47,544 bases of DNA, taken from the NCBI RefSeq assembly GCF_000729995.1, contig NZ_JNFG01000044.1, positions 1 through 47,544 of the forward strand. The letters are read 5' to 3'. The stretch comes from Caballeronia sordidicola (GTDB lineage: Bacteria > Pseudomonadota > Gammaproteobacteria > Burkholderiales > Burkholderiaceae). Made by a program: the position numbers and the translations under genes. The notes beneath the pieces are model-generated. The model searched no databases. It had not been told where the DNA came from and was given only the letters and a program-made list of their open reading frames with translations. Position 1 is the stretch's first letter, and every line of letters begins with the position of its first letter. Positions 33,076 through 42,576 of this stretch are shown piece after piece.

Positions 33076-33492
33076 CGTTATCGTTTTCTTGTTGAAATTG
33101 GCAAGGAGTTGCAGGCGGCTCGTCATGAAAGCGGCTAACACAACGCCGGAAAGAGAGTGTATCTGCTGCCCCTGTCAGATCTTGTCAGGAGTAGCGTTTC
33201 AAGGGCCGGTTCACCAGCAATTCAAAACCTGTCGAGTCATTTCCCAAACTTAAGTATCCGCTGATACCGCCGTTAACAAGAGGCCGGCCTGTCAGGTTTC
33301 AACGCTGTCTTAGATCACTCGACGACCATTCTGCAATAGCTTTTTCGACCCGCACCCGATGACACTTGGGCTCCGTTCGTGCTCCCGCGAACGTGACCGG
33401 TCAATGGGTGCTGCAAAGATATTTATTGTTTGACGCGTTAAGACACGTTGAAGGGCCATATCGAATTCAACGTTACGAAGAGTCGTCAAAAT
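33076..33492. other. 417-bp divergent intergenic region
   Basis: It separates AlkC (minus) from the chemoreceptor (plus). It contains the sigma-28 promoter listed separately, leaving a leader of about 200 bases before the chemoreceptor start. No other gene or strong repeat was seen. Confidence 0.6.
33250..33276 (+). promoter_or_regulatory. Sigma-28 (FliA) flagellar-class promoter of the chemoreceptor
   Basis: TTAAGTAT, 11 bases, then GCCGTTAA. This matches the sigma-28 consensus TAAAGTTT-N11-GCCGATAA at 13 of 16 positions with the exact spacer length. It reads toward the chemoreceptor. Confidence 0.75.
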
Positions 33493-35058
33493 ATGCTTAA
33501 AAAAGCGAGTGTTTCCACCGGCCTCCTGCTCGTTCTGGTCGTGTTCTGTCTTTTCCAGGTCGTAACAGAAGGGCTTGGTTTCTGGTCGCTTACCGCCACT
33601 CACGACGATGTCGGCAACCTGTCGAACATCGCGCTCAAGCAAGTCAATGAGGTCAATGAAACCACTCAGCGCCTGATGGACGCGCGCATCAACCTGTCGC
33701 GCGCAGGCACGCGCATGGCGCGCGGCGGCACGGAACCGGCCGACATCGTCCAGCATGCGCGCGAGCAGTTGGCGCAAGCCGACAAGTCATTTGCAGCCTT
33801 CGTCAATGCGCCTAAAACCGGCGATGAAAACACGGCGCGCACCGCCGCATTGCAGGAAAAATTCCAGGCGTATCACGGTGCGCTGAGTGAACTGACCCAG
33901 TACCTCGACGCCAACAATCTCCAGGCGTTCCTCGATCAGCCAACTCAGGGTTTCCAGGACCGCTACCTCGCCGAGCAACAAAACTTCGCCCGGTTCGGCG
34001 ACGCCGCGAGCCAGTCGTATCTGGATTCCATCGATGCCCGGCTTGGCCTTTTCCGGGGCGTCGGCTTAGCGATTTTCGTGCTGCTCGTGGCCGGTGTCGC
34101 GTTCGTACACGTCGCGTTGCGCCGCGCCGTGGTCGCCCCGCTCGAGGAAGCCGGCCGCCACTTCGAGCGCATCGCCGAGGGCAAGCTCGACGAGCACATT
34201 GCCGATCGCGGCACCAACGAAATTGGCCGCTTGTTCGCCGGGCTTGCGTCGATGCAGGCAAGCGTCGCGCACACGGTGAAGACGGTGCGCGAGTCGTCGG
34301 ATTCGATCAATCTTGGCGCCGATGAAATCGCCACCGGCAACGCGGATCTGTCGGCTCGCACGGAGAACCAGGCCGCATCGCTGGAAGAGACGGCATCGAG
34401 CATGGAGGAGCTGACCGCGACGGTGCGCCAAAACGCCGAGCATGCCCGCGATGCGAACAGCCTTGCCGGCGACGCACTGACTGCGACATCACGAGGCACG
34501 GGCGTGGTCGATCAGGTGGTCGAGAAGATGACCAGCATTGCCAGGAGCTCCGACAAGATTGCGGAGATTATCTCGGTGATCGACGGCATAGCGTTCCAGA
34601 CCAACATTCTTGCGTTGAATGCGGCTGTCGAGGCGGCGCGTGCGGGTGAGCAGGGTCGCGGATTTGCGGTCGTGGCGAGCGAGGTGCGTGGGCTTGCGCA
34701 ACGCAGCGCGCAATCGGCGAAGGAGATCAAGGAACTGATCGGCGAATCGGTCTCGCAGGTGAACGATGGTTCCGCGCTGGCGGGTCGTGCGGGTGAGGCA
34801 ATGCGCGAGGTATCGACGTCAATCTCGCGCCTCACGCAGATGATGGCGGAAATCAGCGCCTCGTCGCTCGAGCAAAGCACGGGCATCGAGCAGGTCAATC
34901 AGGCCGTTGTGCAGATGGATGAAATGACGCAACAGAACGCGGCGCTGGTGGAGCAGGCGGCGTCGGCGGCGGCTTCGCTGCATGAGCAGACGCGCCACCT
35001 GAAGGCCGCGGTATCCGTGTTCAAGATCCCGGACGAGGGAAGGGTAACGCGGTACTAA
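33493..35058 (+). CDS. Methyl-accepting chemotaxis protein (Tar/Tsr-like)
   Basis: A 521-residue transmembrane chemoreceptor. Helix 1 (about 8-28) is followed by a periplasmic four-helix-bundle ligand domain of the Tar/TarH type (about 30-190). Helix 2 (about 195-215, 'GVGLAIFVLLVAGVAFVHVAL'-like) leads to a HAMP domain starting at 'RRAVVAPLEEAG'. The cytoplasmic signalling hairpin has the highly conserved tip 'DGIAFQTNILALNAAVEAAR' (about 362-380), followed by 'GRGFAVVASEVRGLA'. The C-terminus lacks the NWETF-type tether for CheR. The ATG at 33493 gives the standard short N-terminus; a TTG at 33448 is less likely. A sigma-28 promoter upstream ties it to the flagellar regulon. Ligand unknown. 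Confidence 0.95.
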   Translation: MLKKASVSTGLLLVLVVFCLFQVVTEGLGFWSLTATHDDVGNLSNIALKQVNEVNETTQRLMDARINLSRAGTRMARGGTEPADIVQHAREQLAQADKSFAAFVNAPKTGDENTARTAALQEKFQAYHGALSELTQYLDANNLQAFLDQPTQGFQDRYLAEQQNFARFGDAASQSYLDSIDARLGLFRGVGLAIFVLLVAGVAFVHVALRRAVVAPLEEAGRHFERIAEGKLDEHIADRGTNEIGRLFAGLASMQASVAHTVKTVRESSDSINLGADEIATGNADLSARTENQAASLEETASSMEELTATVRQNAEHARDANSLAGDALTATSRGTGVVDQVVEKMTSIARSSDKIAEIISVIDGIAFQTNILALNAAVEAARAGEQGRGFAVVASEVRGLAQRSAQSAKEIKELIGESVSQVNDGSALAGRAGEAMREVSTSISRLTQMMAEISASSLEQSTGIEQVNQAVVQMDEMTQQNAALVEQAASAAASLHEQTRHLKAAVSVFKIPDEGRVTRY

Positions 35059-35186
35059 GGACTGAAGCGGGCGCTTGCTCGCGGCGGCCTCACGCGGGCG
35101 CAAACGAGTGTGACGACGCCAGGATCCGGAAGGGAACGTGTTTCAACTCCCGCAACCGGACCAGGATACGCTGAGCGGTCAGCGTG

Positions 35187-35858
35187 TCATTGCCCGGCGG
35201 TTTCGCTCGCGGGCCGATCGAATGAATCCTTGAAGGCTTTCCGGCCGAGGTTGAAGCCCATCCGCGCAATCATGATGCCGATAACCGCAGCGGCCAGGCG
35301 ATCCGATATCGCGAGACCCGCCATGCTCCCCAGAATTCCCACTGCGGCGATCAGCGCCGAAATGGCGTCCGAGCGCGCGTGCCAGGCGCTCGCCACGAGA
35401 ATGGTGGAGCGAGTCCGCTTAGCCACGGACATGATGTAGCGAAACAGCGCTTCCTTGGCGACGATCACGAACACCGCCACGACCAATGCACTTGCATGAA
35501 CGCTGGAAGCATTGGCCTCGTTGGCCACGTGTCCTAGACTGCTCCACAGCGTTTCCATTCCCGTCGCGATCAGCAGGAAGGAGATCAGCAGCGACCCGAT
35601 GGTTTCGTATCGATCGCATGAGTCTCTGGCGCTCCGGTGCACCGCCGTAGCGCTGAGGCGCAAGACCGCCAGCACCATTCCGTCCGCGGCCAGATCCGCC
35701 AGCGTATGTACGCCGTCGGCGAGCAATCCGTCCGAGTAAGCCAGCCAGCCGATCACAATCTGCATCGTCATCAAGGCCGCGTTCAGCAGAACGCTTACCT
35801 GGGCCGCCTTGAAGGCGGCATCCTGCTTCTCGCGGCCGTGCTCGGACGTCGACGACAT
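35187..35858 (-). CDS. Cation diffusion facilitator (CDF) transporter without C-terminal domain
   Basis: A 223-residue metal transporter with six predicted membrane helices. The metal site is intact in the expected places: 'DGLLADGVHTLADLAAD' in helix 2 and 'WHARSDAISALIAAVG' in helix 5 each supply a His/Asp pair. The protein stops right after helix 6 with 'RKAFKDSFDRPASETAGQ', so the usual 80-residue cytoplasmic metal-sensing domain is missing. The following 128 bp show no clear remnant of that domain in any frame. Some natural CDF proteins lack it, so this may be a functional short form. It is divergent from the hybrid kinase gene. Confidence 0.85.
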   Translation of the reverse strand: MSSTSEHGREKQDAAFKAAQVSVLLNAALMTMQIVIGWLAYSDGLLADGVHTLADLAADGMVLAVLRLSATAVHRSARDSCDRYETIGSLLISFLLIATGMETLWSSLGHVANEANASSVHASALVVAVFVIVAKEALFRYIMSVAKRTRSTILVASAWHARSDAISALIAAVGILGSMAGLAISDRLAAAVIGIMIARMGFNLGRKAFKDSFDRPASETAGQ

Positions 35859-36150
35859 CGTGGAGGGGATTATTAGTGTGGGTACAGCACCGTAACCGCG
35901 CTACGTGGCGAAGATATGACACGGCTCGAGGTTGGCGGGGAGGGGCCATGCGAGGGAGCGGGCGGGGCGGTCGCGAGAACCGCTCCGGCGCTTGCAACGC
36001 CAGCCCGGACGGTCTTTCAGCCGCGACGAGCAGGGCGTCATCGCGGGTCATTCGTTCCAGGAGATTCGGCTATTTTCTCAAGTGCTATCCGCTCTTGCCG
36101 TAAAGTCCTATACCAGTCTTGCAACAGCTTGCATCCTTTGAGGTCGTACA
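35859..36150. other. Divergent intergenic region with an inverted repeat
   Basis: 292 bp between the CDF and kinase genes. GGAGCGG (35955-35961) and CCGCTCC (35980-35986) form a 7-bp inverted repeat. No other gene was seen. Confidence 0.45.
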
Positions 36151-39100
36151 GTGGCAAAACAGCATTCGCTCACGTTCCGGATGACTGCGTTTATCGTCGT
36201 GGTCTGCGCGTTGCTCGTGGGCACGGATATCTGGCGCAGTCTGGCTGCCCGACAGGTGCAGTTGAAGGAAATGACGTCGGCCACGACGAATCTCGCCCGC
36301 GCGATGGCGCAGCACGCGAACGACACGATCAAAGAGTCTGACACCGCAATAACGGGCATCGTCGAGCGTGTTGAACACGACGGCACCAACCCGGCTGCCC
36401 TGGAACGGCTCCGCCAATTATTTTCGTCCCGCCTGAGCCAACTGCCGCAACTCAACGGCTTGTTTGTTTTTGACCGGACCGGTCAGCTGATCGTAAGCGC
36501 AGAGCCCGGGAAATTGCGCAGCTATAACAACGCGGACAGGGATTATTTTGTCTTTCATCAGAGCCACCCGGATCGCGGTGTACGCGTTGGCGAGCCCTTG
36601 CTCAGCCGTACGACCGGAAAGTGGACCGTGCCCGTGTCGCGGCGAATTGACGACGCTCACGGTAATTTCGCCGGCGTGGTTGTGGCGACAATCGACATCG
36701 ATTTCTTCTTGCGGTTTTATAGCAGCCTGGATATTGGGCATGGCGGCGCCGCGGTGCTGATACTTGATAACGGGCGAATGGTCGTACGCCGGCCGTTCGA
36801 GAGCCGCTTTCTGGGCGCGGATGTTTCGGAGACGGTTCTTTTCCACGCCCATGAACTGACCAAGTCAGGAACGTTCCTTTCGAAGTCATCACAAGATGGC
36901 GTTGTGCGGCTCAATAGCTTTCGAAGCTTGCAGGACTATCCGCTGTTCGTTGCTGCTGCTTTGTCGCAGCAAGAAATACTGGCGGATTGGTGGTCCGATA
37001 CGCTTTGGCATTCGACAGGTGTAGGCGCGTTGGTTATCGCGCTGGCGTTTTTTGGTTTTCGCCTTATCCGGCTCATCGGGCTAAGGACTGCGGCGGAAGA
37101 GCGGCTCGCGGCCAGCCTCGAAATGACGCGTGCCATTCTTGATACAGCGATTAACCCGATCATCACCATCGATGGCGGCGGTGTTGTGCGCTCGCTGAAT
37201 CCGGCCGGTGAGAAAGCCTTCGGCTACGCATCGCATGAGCTGGTCGGGCAGAACATCAGGACGCTCGTTCCCGATAACTTCGTCGATGCCTATAACGATT
37301 ACGTCGCCCAGTTTGCACAACAAGGCAGGACGGGCGCCGGCAGCGGCCGGGAATTGGCGGGACTGCGCAAGGACGGCTCGATCTTTCCGGCGCACGTTTC
37401 CACTGCCCCGATGGTCGTCGCGGGCGAGGTTTGTTTCGTCTGCGTCATCACGGATCTTACTGAACAGCACGGACAACGCACGGCGCTGGCCGCCACGCGG
37501 GACCAGTTGTTACTGGCCGCCCAAACGGCAGAGCTTGGCATCTGGTCCTGGGACCTGGCGGACAACGCGCTGCATTGGAACGCGCGCATGTTCGATATCT
37601 ACGAACAACCGAAGTCGCTGCTCGGCGGCGGTTTGAATTTCGATCACTGGCGCACGCGCGTGCATCCTGAGGACATCGACGCCACGATGCATTCGCTCAC
37701 CGCGGCGATCAGTGGAAACGGCAGCGAGCTCCCGCTCTTTCGAATCGTGCTTCCAGGTGGGCAGATCCGTTACATCCAGTCGCGCATCCGGCTCGAACGG
37801 GACGCGAGCGGCGCGCCGGTCGTCATGACAGGGATCAACCGCGACATTACCGACCAGCATCAACTAGAACTCCAGTTGCGTGAGGCGAAGGAGCAGGCTG
37901 ACGCTGCGAGCGCTGCGAAGTCTTCGTTCCTCGCGAACATGAGCCACGAGATCCGCACCCCGATGAATGCAGTATTGGGCATGCTGCATCTTGTACAACT
38001 AAGCAATCTCAATCTGCGTCAGCGCGACTACGTCAGCAAGGCACAGACAGCGGCGAAGTCGTTGCTTAGCCTGCTTAACGACATTCTTGACTACTCGAAG
38101 ATCGACGCGGGCAAGCTGCAACTCGACGTGCATCCGTTCGAGCTGGAACCGTTGATGCAGGACCTGGGCGTGGTCCTGTCCGGCAACCAGGGTGACAAGA
38201 ACGTCGAAGTTTTGTTCGACCTTGATTCGGCGCTGCCCAATTCGTTGATCGGCGATAGCCTTCGGCTGCAGCAGGTCCTGATCAATCTGGCCGGCAACGC
38301 ACTCAAATTCACGTTGAGCGGACAAGTCATCGTCAGCGTCGAGTTGCTGCAACGCGAGGATGAAGCGGTCCGTGTACGGATTGCGGTAACGGATAGTGGC
38401 ATCGGCATCAGCAGCGAGCAGACCGCGCGTATTTTCGAGGGCTTCACTCAGGCCGAGACTTCGACAACGCGACGTTTCGGCGGGTCGGGCCTGGGATTGG
38501 TCATTTGCAAGCGCCTGGTCGGATTGATGGGCGGCGACCTTCAGGTCGAAAGCGAAGTAGGCGTGGGCAGCCGGTTCTGGTTCGACATCACGCTTGGGGT
38601 CGATGGCGCGCAATCTCCCGTCACTGCACCTGTCATCGACCGGCCTTTGCGGTTGCTGGTTGCCGACGACAATCAGATGGCAGGAGAGCTGCTGGTCCGG
38701 ACCGTCGCGACGCTCGGATGGCACGCAGACTTTGTTTGCGGTGGTATCGACGCAGTCAGGAAGATCAGCGAGTCGGTGCACGCGGAGCAGCCTTACGACG
38801 TGGTGCTGATGGATTGGCGCATGCCGGACCTTGATGGACTGAACGCGGCAAAGCTCATTCGCGGGGCGAAAGACGGCCTGCCTCTTCCCGTGGTCGTCAT
38901 GGTCACCGCTTACGGGCGCGAAGTGTTGGCTGAGGCTCGGGATGCTGGAGAGGCGCCGTTCGCGGGCTTCCTGACCAAACCGATCACGCCGAGGCAACTG
39001 AGCGACGTTGTACTGCGTGCGCTGAGCGCTGCGAGTACACCACAGCCTGAGCTGCAGGAGCCGGCTTCCAAACCTGCTGCTCGCTTGGCCGGGCTTAATC

Positions 39101-40128
39101 TGCTCGTGGTTGAAGACAACGCCGTGAATCGTCAGGTCGCCGAGGGGGTGCTAAGAGCGGAGGGCGCTCAAGTACAACTCGCCGAGGGTGGGATCGAAGG
39201 CGTGAGAAGGGCGACGACAGCAGGCATTCCGTTCGACGCAGTCCTGATGGATATCCAGATGCCGGACATCGACGGCTTCGAAGCGACACGGCGCATTCGC
39301 AAGAATCCTCGCTATGCCGCGCTACCCATTGTCGCGATGACGGCGAATGCATCGAACGCCGATCGGCAAGCGTGTCTTGATGCCGGCATGAACGATCACG
39401 TGGGCAAACCGATCGATGTCGAGCGGCTGGTGTCGGTGCTGCACGCTCAAATTGATGGAAAAAAATTCCCGCTCGCGACCGCGGCCAATCAAGCGCCCAA
39501 TCAAGCGCCGTCCGAAGCGGAAGAGTTTGCCGAACCGCTGGTTGAATCGAAAACATCGATTGTTGCGCGTTTCGGTGGCAATATTGCGCTGATCAACAGC
39601 GTCCTGGATAACTTCGGGTCGCAGACGGAAAAGCAACTCATGCTGCTTAGCCAGCAAATCGCGCAGGGCGAGCCGCTTGGTGCAGCCTCGGTGCTGCATG
39701 CAATTAAAGGGACCGCGGGAACGGTGGGCGCTCGCGCGCTTGCGGCGCGGGCCGGCCAGCTTGAATATGATTTACGCCACGCCGATGTGTCGGCAACGAA
39801 CGTTGTCATCACTGAAGAGGGCGTTGCCGATCTGAGAAGCCTGCTGCAAGACAGCGTTGCTGCATTGGCGGACGAATTTGGCGGTGACACAATCGAGGCG
39901 CCTGCAATCGACGTTACCTGGCCGTCAGCAGAATGGAAGCTGCGCCTGAACGAGATCGTGGCATTTCTTGAGTCATCGAATTTGCAGGCCGTCGCGCTTG
40001 CCGAGGCATTGGTTGCGCACACGGGGCCGGAACAGCGGGTCCAATTCAATCAGTTCCTGACGCAGGTAAGGGAATTGGATTTCGCGGTCGCGGCGCTCAG
40101 CGCGCGCGACATGCTGAAGCGATCGTGA
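36151..40128 (+). CDS. Hybrid sensor histidine kinase, dCache-PAS-PAS-HK-REC-REC-Hpt
   Basis: A 1325-residue membrane kinase. It has helix 1 (about 10-28), a dCache-type periplasmic sensor (about 35-275), helix 2 (about 289-308) and two PAS domains (about 325-440 and 450-575). The HisKA domain carries the phospho-acceptor His599 in 'MSHEIRTPMN' and the ATPase domain has 'NALKFT', 'DSGIGIS' and 'GSGLGL'. Two receivers follow with Asp888 ('VLMDWRMPD') and Asp1034 ('VLMDIQMPD'), then an Hpt domain with His1183 ('LHAIKGTAGTVGA'). It starts with GTG, supported by GAGG 8 bases upstream. The linker before the Hpt has a duplicated NQAP. The downstream REC-GGDEF gene starts 3 bases after the stop, so the likely output is c-di-GMP. 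Confidence 0.93.
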   Translation: MAKQHSLTFRMTAFIVVVCALLVGTDIWRSLAARQVQLKEMTSATTNLARAMAQHANDTIKESDTAITGIVERVEHDGTNPAALERLRQLFSSRLSQLPQLNGLFVFDRTGQLIVSAEPGKLRSYNNADRDYFVFHQSHPDRGVRVGEPLLSRTTGKWTVPVSRRIDDAHGNFAGVVVATIDIDFFLRFYSSLDIGHGGAAVLILDNGRMVVRRPFESRFLGADVSETVLFHAHELTKSGTFLSKSSQDGVVRLNSFRSLQDYPLFVAAALSQQEILADWWSDTLWHSTGVGALVIALAFFGFRLIRLIGLRTAAEERLAASLEMTRAILDTAINPIITIDGGGVVRSLNPAGEKAFGYASHELVGQNIRTLVPDNFVDAYNDYVAQFAQQGRTGAGSGRELAGLRKDGSIFPAHVSTAPMVVAGEVCFVCVITDLTEQHGQRTALAATRDQLLLAAQTAELGIWSWDLADNALHWNARMFDIYEQPKSLLGGGLNFDHWRTRVHPEDIDATMHSLTAAISGNGSELPLFRIVLPGGQIRYIQSRIRLERDASGAPVVMTGINRDITDQHQLELQLREAKEQADAASAAKSSFLANMSHEIRTPMNAVLGMLHLVQLSNLNLRQRDYVSKAQTAAKSLLSLLNDILDYSKIDAGKLQLDVHPFELEPLMQDLGVVLSGNQGDKNVEVLFDLDSALPNSLIGDSLRLQQVLINLAGNALKFTLSGQVIVSVELLQREDEAVRVRIAVTDSGIGISSEQTARIFEGFTQAETSTTRRFGGSGLGLVICKRLVGLMGGDLQVESEVGVGSRFWFDITLGVDGAQSPVTAPVIDRPLRLLVADDNQMAGELLVRTVATLGWHADFVCGGIDAVRKISESVHAEQPYDVVLMDWRMPDLDGLNAAKLIRGAKDGLPLPVVVMVTAYGREVLAEARDAGEAPFAGFLTKPITPRQLSDVVLRALSAASTPQPELQEPASKPAARLAGLNLLVVEDNAVNRQVAEGVLRAEGAQVQLAEGGIEGVRRATTAGIPFDAVLMDIQMPDIDGFEATRRIRKNPRYAALPIVAMTANASNADRQACLDAGMNDHVGKPIDVERLVSVLHAQIDGKKFPLATAANQAPNQAPSEAEEFAEPLVESKTSIVARFGGNIALINSVLDNFGSQTEKQLMLLSQQIAQGEPLGAASVLHAIKGTAGTVGARALAARAGQLEYDLRHADVSATNVVITEEGVADLRSLLQDSVAALADEFGGDTIEAPAIDVTWPSAEWKLRLNEIVAFLESSNLQAVALAEALVAHTGPEQRVQFNQFLTQVRELDFAVAALSARDMLKRS

Positions 40129-40131
40129 CCT

Positions 40132-41073
40132 ATGGAGCATATTCTGGAAAGCTGGTTACTTCATGCGAATCGCCGTCCCAAGATCCTGATTGCCGACGAT
40201 CAGCCGACGAACATTCGTGTTCTATTCGAGCTGTTTCGCGACCAGTGCGACGTGTTCATGGCAACGAGCGGCGCGCAAACCATACAAATCTGTCGCGCTG
40301 AGTTGCCCGATCTGATCCTGCTGGACGTGGTGATGGATGATATCGATGGTCATGAGGTATGCCGTCGTCTTAAGGCTGACCCGCGGACCAGCGCCATACC
40401 GATTATCTTCGTGACCTCGCAGAATCAGGAGGCAGATGAAGTCATCGCCTTGGGGCTGGGTGCTGTCGACTTCATCACGAAACCTATCAACCCGGTCATT
40501 GTGCGCGCGCGCGTGCGCACACACCTGACCCTGAAGCTGCAGGGTGATTTGCTGCGCGCGAGCGCATTGCTTGACGGCTTGACGGGTGTTGCGAACCGCC
40601 GCAAATTTGACGAGGATCTGCAGACTGATTGGCGTCAGTGCCTGAGAGAGACCGCACCCCTCTCATTGATCTTGATCGATATCGACTATTTCAAGCTGTA
40701 TAACGATCGCTATGGTCATCAGGCAGGTGATACTTGCCTGAAACTTGTCGCCAGGGCGCTAGTTGAAACGCTTCGGCGGCCCTATGACAAGCTGGCCAGA
40801 TATGGGGGTGAAGAGTTTGCCTGTCTTTTGCCGAAGACTGAACTCGCGGGGGCGAGCGCAATGGCGGAAAGAATGCGAACGCGCGTGAGCGAATTGAATG
40901 TGGAGCATCTCGGCTCCGACGTTGCTCAGGTCGTGACCATCTCCCTGGGCGTTGCATCCATGGTGCCGACGCCCTCTGTCACTCCAGAATTATTGTTGAA
41001 GGCCTCGGACCAACAGCTCTATGAAGCGAAGCGCACGGGCCGTGCGCGTGTCTGTACGTTGACGACGTCGTGA
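40132..41073 (+). CDS. Response regulator with GGDEF diguanylate cyclase output (PleD/WspR-like)
   Basis: A 313-residue cytosolic response regulator that makes c-di-GMP when phosphorylated. The receiver (about 15-130) has the acidic pair in 'IADDQ', phospho-acceptor Asp65 in 'LLDVVMDD', and Lys117. The GGDEF domain (about 145-305) has the active site GGEEF at 225-229, the metal-binding 'LIDIDYFKLYND' segment, and an RxxD inhibitory site, RPYD at 216-219, exactly five residues before GGEEF. It should therefore be active and feedback-inhibited. It is translationally coupled to the hybrid kinase and probably receives phosphate from its Hpt domain. Confidence 0.94.
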   Translation: MEHILESWLLHANRRPKILIADDQPTNIRVLFELFRDQCDVFMATSGAQTIQICRAELPDLILLDVVMDDIDGHEVCRRLKADPRTSAIPIIFVTSQNQEADEVIALGLGAVDFITKPINPVIVRARVRTHLTLKLQGDLLRASALLDGLTGVANRRKFDEDLQTDWRQCLRETAPLSLILIDIDYFKLYNDRYGHQAGDTCLKLVARALVETLRRPYDKLARYGGEEFACLLPKTELAGASAMAERMRTRVSELNVEHLGSDVAQVVTISLGVASMVPTPSVTPELLLKASDQQLYEAKRTGRARVCTLTTS

Positions 41074-41183
41074 GTCGGGTCCGAATTGCGCGGCGCCGCT
41101 CGCGCACGCATGATGATCTGAACGTCTTTACGGCGGACGACGAGCCCGCCGATCAATGACACTGTTCTGATTCAGCCTTTCCT

Positions 41184-42092
41184 TTACAACGGATGTGTAC
41201 GTTCGTTTGCCACTGCCTGCCCCGAATCAGCGTCCGCCGACTGCCAGTATTGAATGATGGCGTGAACTTCAGCTTCGATGCGTCGCACGGTGGTGATGAT
41301 AGTTTGAATCCGGGCTTGCAGGACGACGGCCTTGAACGGTTTGGCGATGACATCCGCTGCGCCGAGGTCGAGGGCGCGCTGTTCAGCGTCGATGTCGGCT
41401 GCCGGCGCGATATAAACGATAGGCACATGTTCGAGCGCCGCCTCGGCTTTCAGTGCCGCGAAAATTTCAAACCCGTCGTTCTGCGCGGTATGGGTGTCGA
41501 GAAGAATGAGGGTCGGCGGGTGGCTGTGCGCTTGCCGCAATGCATCTTCGCGGGAGGCCACAAAATGTAAGGTGCCTGTATTTTCCAGCGTTCGCCGCAT
41601 TAGCTGGATAGTGGAAAGATCATCTTCGATGATCAGCAGGTCAGGCTTTTCCGGCGTCTGCGCCCAGGTTCGTAACTTGCCCGCTCGACAGTCACGATCG
41701 ATATCTTTCACGATCTGCCTCACGCGGAGTTGAGCGCGCACGCGAGCCTTGAGTTGCGCGGCAACGAGCGGTTTCGTGACGTAATCAGCTGCACCCAGTC
41801 TCAGCGCATCGACTTCCAACGCAGGCGCGTCATGGCTCGTCACGAAAATGATCGGGACGTGTGCCAGATTTGCGTCGGCCTTAAGGACTTCGCATGCATC
41901 GAATCCGGTCATGCCCGGCATATCTGCATCCAGGAGAATAAGGTCGGGGGGTGAATCTTGTGCAAGCTCAATGGCAGCTTCACCTGAGGTGGCGAACCGT
42001 TGATCAGGGTACGCGGCAAGCATTTGACTCATGATTCGAATGGTCAACGGATCGTCGTCTACTAAAAGAAGTCGCGCACAGTTTGCTGACAT
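41184..42092 (-). CDS. Tandem-receiver response regulator without output domain
   Basis: A 302-residue protein made of two receiver domains and a short helical tail. REC1 (about 8-122) is complete: 'VDDD', Asp55 in 'LLDADMPG', Thr/Ser in 'FVTS', Lys107. REC2 (about 150-265) keeps the acidic pair ('IEDD'), Asp199 and Lys251, but the conserved Thr/Ser is replaced by Ala ('YIAPAAD'), so its switching is probably altered. No DNA-binding or enzymatic domain follows. AGGAAG precedes the ATG at 42092. The gene is convergent with the REC-GGDEF gene. A phosphate sink or scaffold role for the neighbouring phosphorelay is plausible. Confidence 0.9.
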   Translation of the reverse strand: MSANCARLLLVDDDPLTIRIMSQMLAAYPDQRFATSGEAAIELAQDSPPDLILLDADMPGMTGFDACEVLKADANLAHVPIIFVTSHDAPALEVDALRLGAADYVTKPLVAAQLKARVRAQLRVRQIVKDIDRDCRAGKLRTWAQTPEKPDLLIIEDDLSTIQLMRRTLENTGTLHFVASREDALRQAHSHPPTLILLDTHTAQNDGFEIFAALKAEAALEHVPIVYIAPAADIDAEQRALDLGAADVIAKPFKAVVLQARIQTIITTVRRIEAEVHAIIQYWQSADADSGQAVANERTHPL

Positions 42093-42576
42093 TCGATTCT
42101 TCCTCAGGATTTTTAATGTATGTCGCCATGATGCGGCATTCGGATGCAGCTTGATCGGGGGAAATGCGGTGGTATTGGACCTTAAATCGAATCTTGCCGC
42201 GGCCGCGAATAGGAAGTCTTGCCGCATTCTAATATAGGGCGGCCCGATGGGCTGTAGGTCAAGTGTCAAAGCCGAATGCCACAAAGCCGCTGTATTTAGT
42301 GCGACTGCGGTGGTTGCTCAGATCCGATTCGTTCACGGCCTCGCTAAACTGAATTCAATTGAAAAATGGACGTCCGCATTCCGTAAGATTGAGGAACGGA
42401 GGTATTGGGCAATTCGACGATGTGTTCGGCATGATCCGCGAGAATTCGTAGGTAGCGGATGTGCTTGAGGTAGCAACTATTTATCTCGGGGCATCGGGGG
42501 CTAGAATTGAACGTGGCGCCGGTCCTTTTGGTGTGGAACCGATTGCCTTGGCTCGATTTATCAACGGCAGGCAACC
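42093..42576. other. 484-bp intergenic region, no gene seen
   Basis: This divergent region is lower in GC than its neighbours and contains only short, unconvincing open frames. It presumably holds the promoters of the tandem-receiver gene (minus) and the lipoprotein gene (plus). No repeat or RNA structure stood out. Confidence 0.5.

Noticed and set aside
42247..42468. 73-codon open frame in the 42093-42576 gap
   Set aside because: No ribosome site, mixed composition and no recognised motif.
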